Positions 61,882 to 64,000 of a DNA stretch of 64,000 nt are shown here, in pieces. The notes beneath the pieces are model-generated. The model was not told the DNA's origin. It searched no databases and worked only from the letters and a program-made list of their open reading frames with translations. This DNA is from Halospina denitrificans. Lineage in GTDB: Bacteria; Pseudomonadota; Gammaproteobacteria; Pseudomonadales; Oleiphilaceae. The first letter of the stretch is position 1; the number at the start of each line of letters is the position of its first letter. The position numbers and the translations under genes were made by a program. Location of the stretch: NCBI RefSeq assembly GCF_004364635.1, contig NZ_SOAX01000002.1, positions 186,001 through 250,000 on the forward strand. The letters run 5' to 3'.

Positions 61882-63816
61882 TTATTCCATGCGCGGAAGA
61901 GGATTGCTCTCAAACACGGAATCAACATCGGGGCGCTCCGCATCCTCCGCCTCTTCATTCTCCGTAATGCCCAGGTTTACGTTCCAGAGACGGTTGAAGT
62001 GCTCCTTGGCTACACCCGAGCCCTCGCCTTCTTCGCGCAGAATGGTCGGGCGCAGAAAGACCACCAGATTACGCTTTTCCCGCGTGCGTGTTTCACTGCG
62101 GAACAAGGCGCCGAGGAATGGAATGTCGCCCAGCAGCGGCACCTTGCTCTCTGTCGTACGGTAATCCTCGTTCATGAGGCCACCAAGAACAATGGTCTCC
62201 GTATCATCCGCCAGGACAGACGTCTTGATTTCCCGCTTCTCGGTGATCAGATCGGCAGCACTCTCCAACGACTGACCGATGTCCTCCGTGGTCTGCTCAA
62301 CCACCAGCTTGACCACGTCATCCGCGCTGATGCTGGGCTTGACGTTCAGGGTCAGGCCAATGTCGCGGCGCTCGATTGTGGTGAAGGGGTTGCTCAACCC
62401 ATCGCTGGTATTGGTGGTCTGACCGGTGCGGAAGGGTACGTTCTGACCCACCACGATCTCGGACTCTTCATTATCCAGGGTAATGATCGACGGAGTGGAG
62501 AGCAGATTCGCCTTGCTGGAGGTGGCCAGAGCCTGGATCAGGACCCCCCAGGAGATGCCCGACCGATCCTCCTGGCCGGCGGCCAGGGTGGCTCCGGAGC
62601 CGGGTGAAACCGCCTCCTCTGCCTGGATTGAGCCCAGGATCTGCCCCAGGCTCACCCCCACGTTGTCAAAATTGGTGCCTGCAACGGGGGTGGACCCGCC
62701 GGATTCATCACCCGCGGCCCACTGGACCCCCAGGTCCTGGCCGGCCTGGTCACTGATTTCCACAATCGCCGCCTCAATCAGCACCTGGGCACGACGCACA
62801 TCGAGCTGCTCAACAATGAATTCAATCTCGTTCATCCGCGAGGGTTCAGCACGCACCACCAGCGCATTGAGCCCCTCGTCGGCAAACACGGAAACACCGG
62901 TCTTGCCGTCGGTGTCCTCACCGGTTACCTCGCCCATCAGGTTACTCAGAAGCTCACTGAGCTTGGTGGCATCGGCGTGATTCAGACGCAGCACCTTGGT
63001 GGTACCACGACTGGTGCTGGGCGTATCCAGCTTTTCGACCAGGCTGCGCACTTTCTCCCGGAACAGATCGGTGCCCCGCACGATCAACCGGTTACTGCGC
63101 TCATCCGCGACCACGCTCGCGCTGCGCTTGTCACTCTCGCCGGCACTCTGGGCAAGCTGATCCGGGCCCAGTTCCTCCAGCATCTCGACCATATCCCCCA
63201 CCCAGGCTTCCTCAAGCTGGATAACCTCCATCTCGTAATCCGTGGGCTCGTCCAGATCATCGATCAGCTTCCGCATGCGCTCGATGTTCGCCTGGTGGTC
63301 ACTGATGATCAGCGCATTGGAGGACGATACGCCCGCCAGATGCCCGTAACTGGCAATCATGGGACGCAGGATGGGCACCAGCTGCATGGCGCTTATGTTC
63401 TCCACCCGGATCACCCGGGTCATCAGCTGCTCTGAGGGGACGTCCGTAAAGCGACTGATGTTCTCAGCCGACTGCTTGGCGTCACTCTGCTGGATCACCT
63501 TGATGACGTCATCACCCGGTACCGCCGTAAAGCCATGAACGTGGAGCACGGACAGGAAGAGGTCGTAGACTTCCTCGCTCTTCATGGGGGTTTCCGAAAC
63601 CACGGTGACCTTCCCCTTGACCCGGGGATCGACCACAAAACTGTAGCCGGTAATATCTGAAACCTGATCCACCAGCGCCCGGATGTCGGCTTCTTTGAGG
63701 TTGACTGTCCAGGTGTCCGCCGTCTCACCTTCACTAACCTCTTCCTGCGCGGCCAACGGCATTGGCAGCAGGAGACTCAGCATCAGCACCAGGAAAACTC
63801 GTCGAATACGGGTCAT
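61882..63816 (-). CDS. gspD: type II secretion secretin GspD
   Basis: This is the 644-residue outer-membrane pore of the type II secretion system. A signal peptide covers about residues 1-23 (PLAAQ). Then come the N0 domain (DTWTVNLKEADIRALVDQVS), three KH-like N domains (RVIRVENISAMQLVPILRPM is a repeat landmark), and the secretin barrel with GVLIQALATSSKANLLSTPSI and NVPFRTGQ. It ends GALFRSETRTREKRNLVVFL and a C-terminal tail of ~50 residues with the S-domain that binds a pilotin. The start at 63814-63816 gives the full signal peptide. The gspC gene is just upstream on the same strand. Confidence 0.95.
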   Translation of the reverse strand: MTRIRRVFLVLMLSLLLPMPLAAQEEVSEGETADTWTVNLKEADIRALVDQVSDITGYSFVVDPRVKGKVTVVSETPMKSEEVYDLFLSVLHVHGFTAVPGDDVIKVIQQSDAKQSAENISRFTDVPSEQLMTRVIRVENISAMQLVPILRPMIASYGHLAGVSSSNALIISDHQANIERMRKLIDDLDEPTDYEMEVIQLEEAWVGDMVEMLEELGPDQLAQSAGESDKRSASVVADERSNRLIVRGTDLFREKVRSLVEKLDTPSTSRGTTKVLRLNHADATKLSELLSNLMGEVTGEDTDGKTGVSVFADEGLNALVVRAEPSRMNEIEFIVEQLDVRRAQVLIEAAIVEISDQAGQDLGVQWAAGDESGGSTPVAGTNFDNVGVSLGQILGSIQAEEAVSPGSGATLAAGQEDRSGISWGVLIQALATSSKANLLSTPSIITLDNEESEIVVGQNVPFRTGQTTNTSDGLSNPFTTIERRDIGLTLNVKPSISADDVVKLVVEQTTEDIGQSLESAADLITEKREIKTSVLADDTETIVLGGLMNEDYRTTESKVPLLGDIPFLGALFRSETRTREKRNLVVFLRPTILREEGEGSGVAKEHFNRLWNVNLGITENEEAEDAERPDVDSVFESNPLPRME

Positions 63817-63849
63817 TCGAATAATACGCCTGTTGTTTAAGGGATTCCC

Positions 63850-64000
63850 TCAGGGAACCGGTACCGTGAATGAAAAGCGTGTTCCGCCACGCTCGATTTC
63901 CAGCTGCAGCGTCCCGGACGACATCCACTGCTCCAGGCGCTCGCGATCCTCTTCCACATTGCCGAGTTCGCGACCATTAATGGAAATGATCACATCACCA
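63850..64000 (-). CDS. gspC: type II secretion inner-membrane protein GspC, C-terminal end (cut by window edge)
   Basis: Only the last ~50 codons are inside the window. They read DVIISINGRELGNVEEDRER, then LQLEIERGGTRFSFTVPVP and stop at 63850-63852. This is the PDZ domain pattern of GspC, with the carboxylate-binding strand and the end typical of the family. GspC couples the inner-membrane assembly platform to the secretin. Its stop lies 33 bases before the gspD start, the usual gspC-gspD order. Confidence 0.8.
   Translation of the reverse strand, partial: GDVIISINGRELGNVEEDRERLEQWMSSGTLQLEIERGGTRFSFTVPVP

Overview
The window is a stretch of chromosome from a free-living gammaproteobacterium, GC-rich by eye (roughly 60%). 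The closest gene-content match I can name is Marinobacter and its halophilic relatives. This rests on a DesT-DesC-DesB type desaturase locus, a wax ester synthase/DGAT, a two-domain FabG beside a FadI-like thiolase, a periplasmic nitrate reductase operon, TamAB, type II secretion and PurEK. The genus is an inference; no 16S gene is present. Most of the window is ordinary, densely packed core genome with no insertion sequence, CRISPR array, rRNA operon or intact prophage.

Layout. 1-9.95 kb: the 5' part of pyrG (leaving the window), a metal-efflux type permease with a small translationally coupled Cys protein, an FAD-dependent dehydrogenase, a KefB/KefC-type K+/H+ antiporter, a luciferase-like flavin oxidoreductase, a PAS-GGDEF diguanylate cyclase, a DUF6064 membrane protein and a Tat-exported aldo/keto reductase. 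10-12.4 kb: an exported protein with an MCGCP motif, a solitary AbiTii-like gene and a GNAT acetyltransferase. 12.4-15.5 kb: desaturase, its flavin/2Fe-2S reductase, and a divergent TetR regulator with a 39-bp dyad operator between them. 15.5-17.7 kb: histone-deacetylase-like hydrolase and DUF2804 protein (overlapping genes). 17.7-22.2 kb: a Mn/Zn ABC importer (two permeases, ATPase, lipoprotein receptor) divergent from mntR, with an MntR-box-like palindrome between. 22.2-26.7 kb: rhlE, a YgjV-like protein, a Ca2+/Na+ antiporter, an SDR and SixA. 26.7-33.7 kb (minus strand): two lipoproteins (DUF4397, DUF3080), XdhC, a periplasmic IorAB-like molybdenum hydroxylase and SmrA.

33.8-40.1 kb: a FadL-family porin with its terminator, then napEFDABC (napE is only 58 codons) behind a probable Fnr/Anr-type promoter. 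39.9-45.6 kb: tamA-tamB and a small gene of 65 codons. 45.7-53.8 kb: a hemolysin-III family membrane protein, wax ester synthase/DGAT, an 88-residue protein, a voltage-sensor-like membrane protein coupled to an amidase, thiolase and two-domain FabG. 53.8-55.5 kb is the only clearly accessory patch: a promoter-terminator unit that may make an RNA of about 55 nt, an Abi_2 family gene, and a scar gene in which the start of HsdR is joined in frame to the end of HsdS. 55.7-64 kb: a small outer-membrane-type protein, tRNA-Val(TAC) and tRNA-Asp(GTC) behind a strong promoter, a small-protein/coiled-coil pair, purE-purK, a GGDEF-EAL protein, and gspD with the end of gspC.

The best candidates for something new are the HsdR::HsdS chimera with Abi_2, the possible small RNA beside it, the solitary AbiTii-like gene, the pore-less voltage-sensor-like protein fused by overlap to an amidase, and the small Cys protein coupled to the metal permease. 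I found no complete, clearly novel multi-gene system. All coordinates, motifs and spacings were read by eye; family names come from recognised motifs, not from searches.
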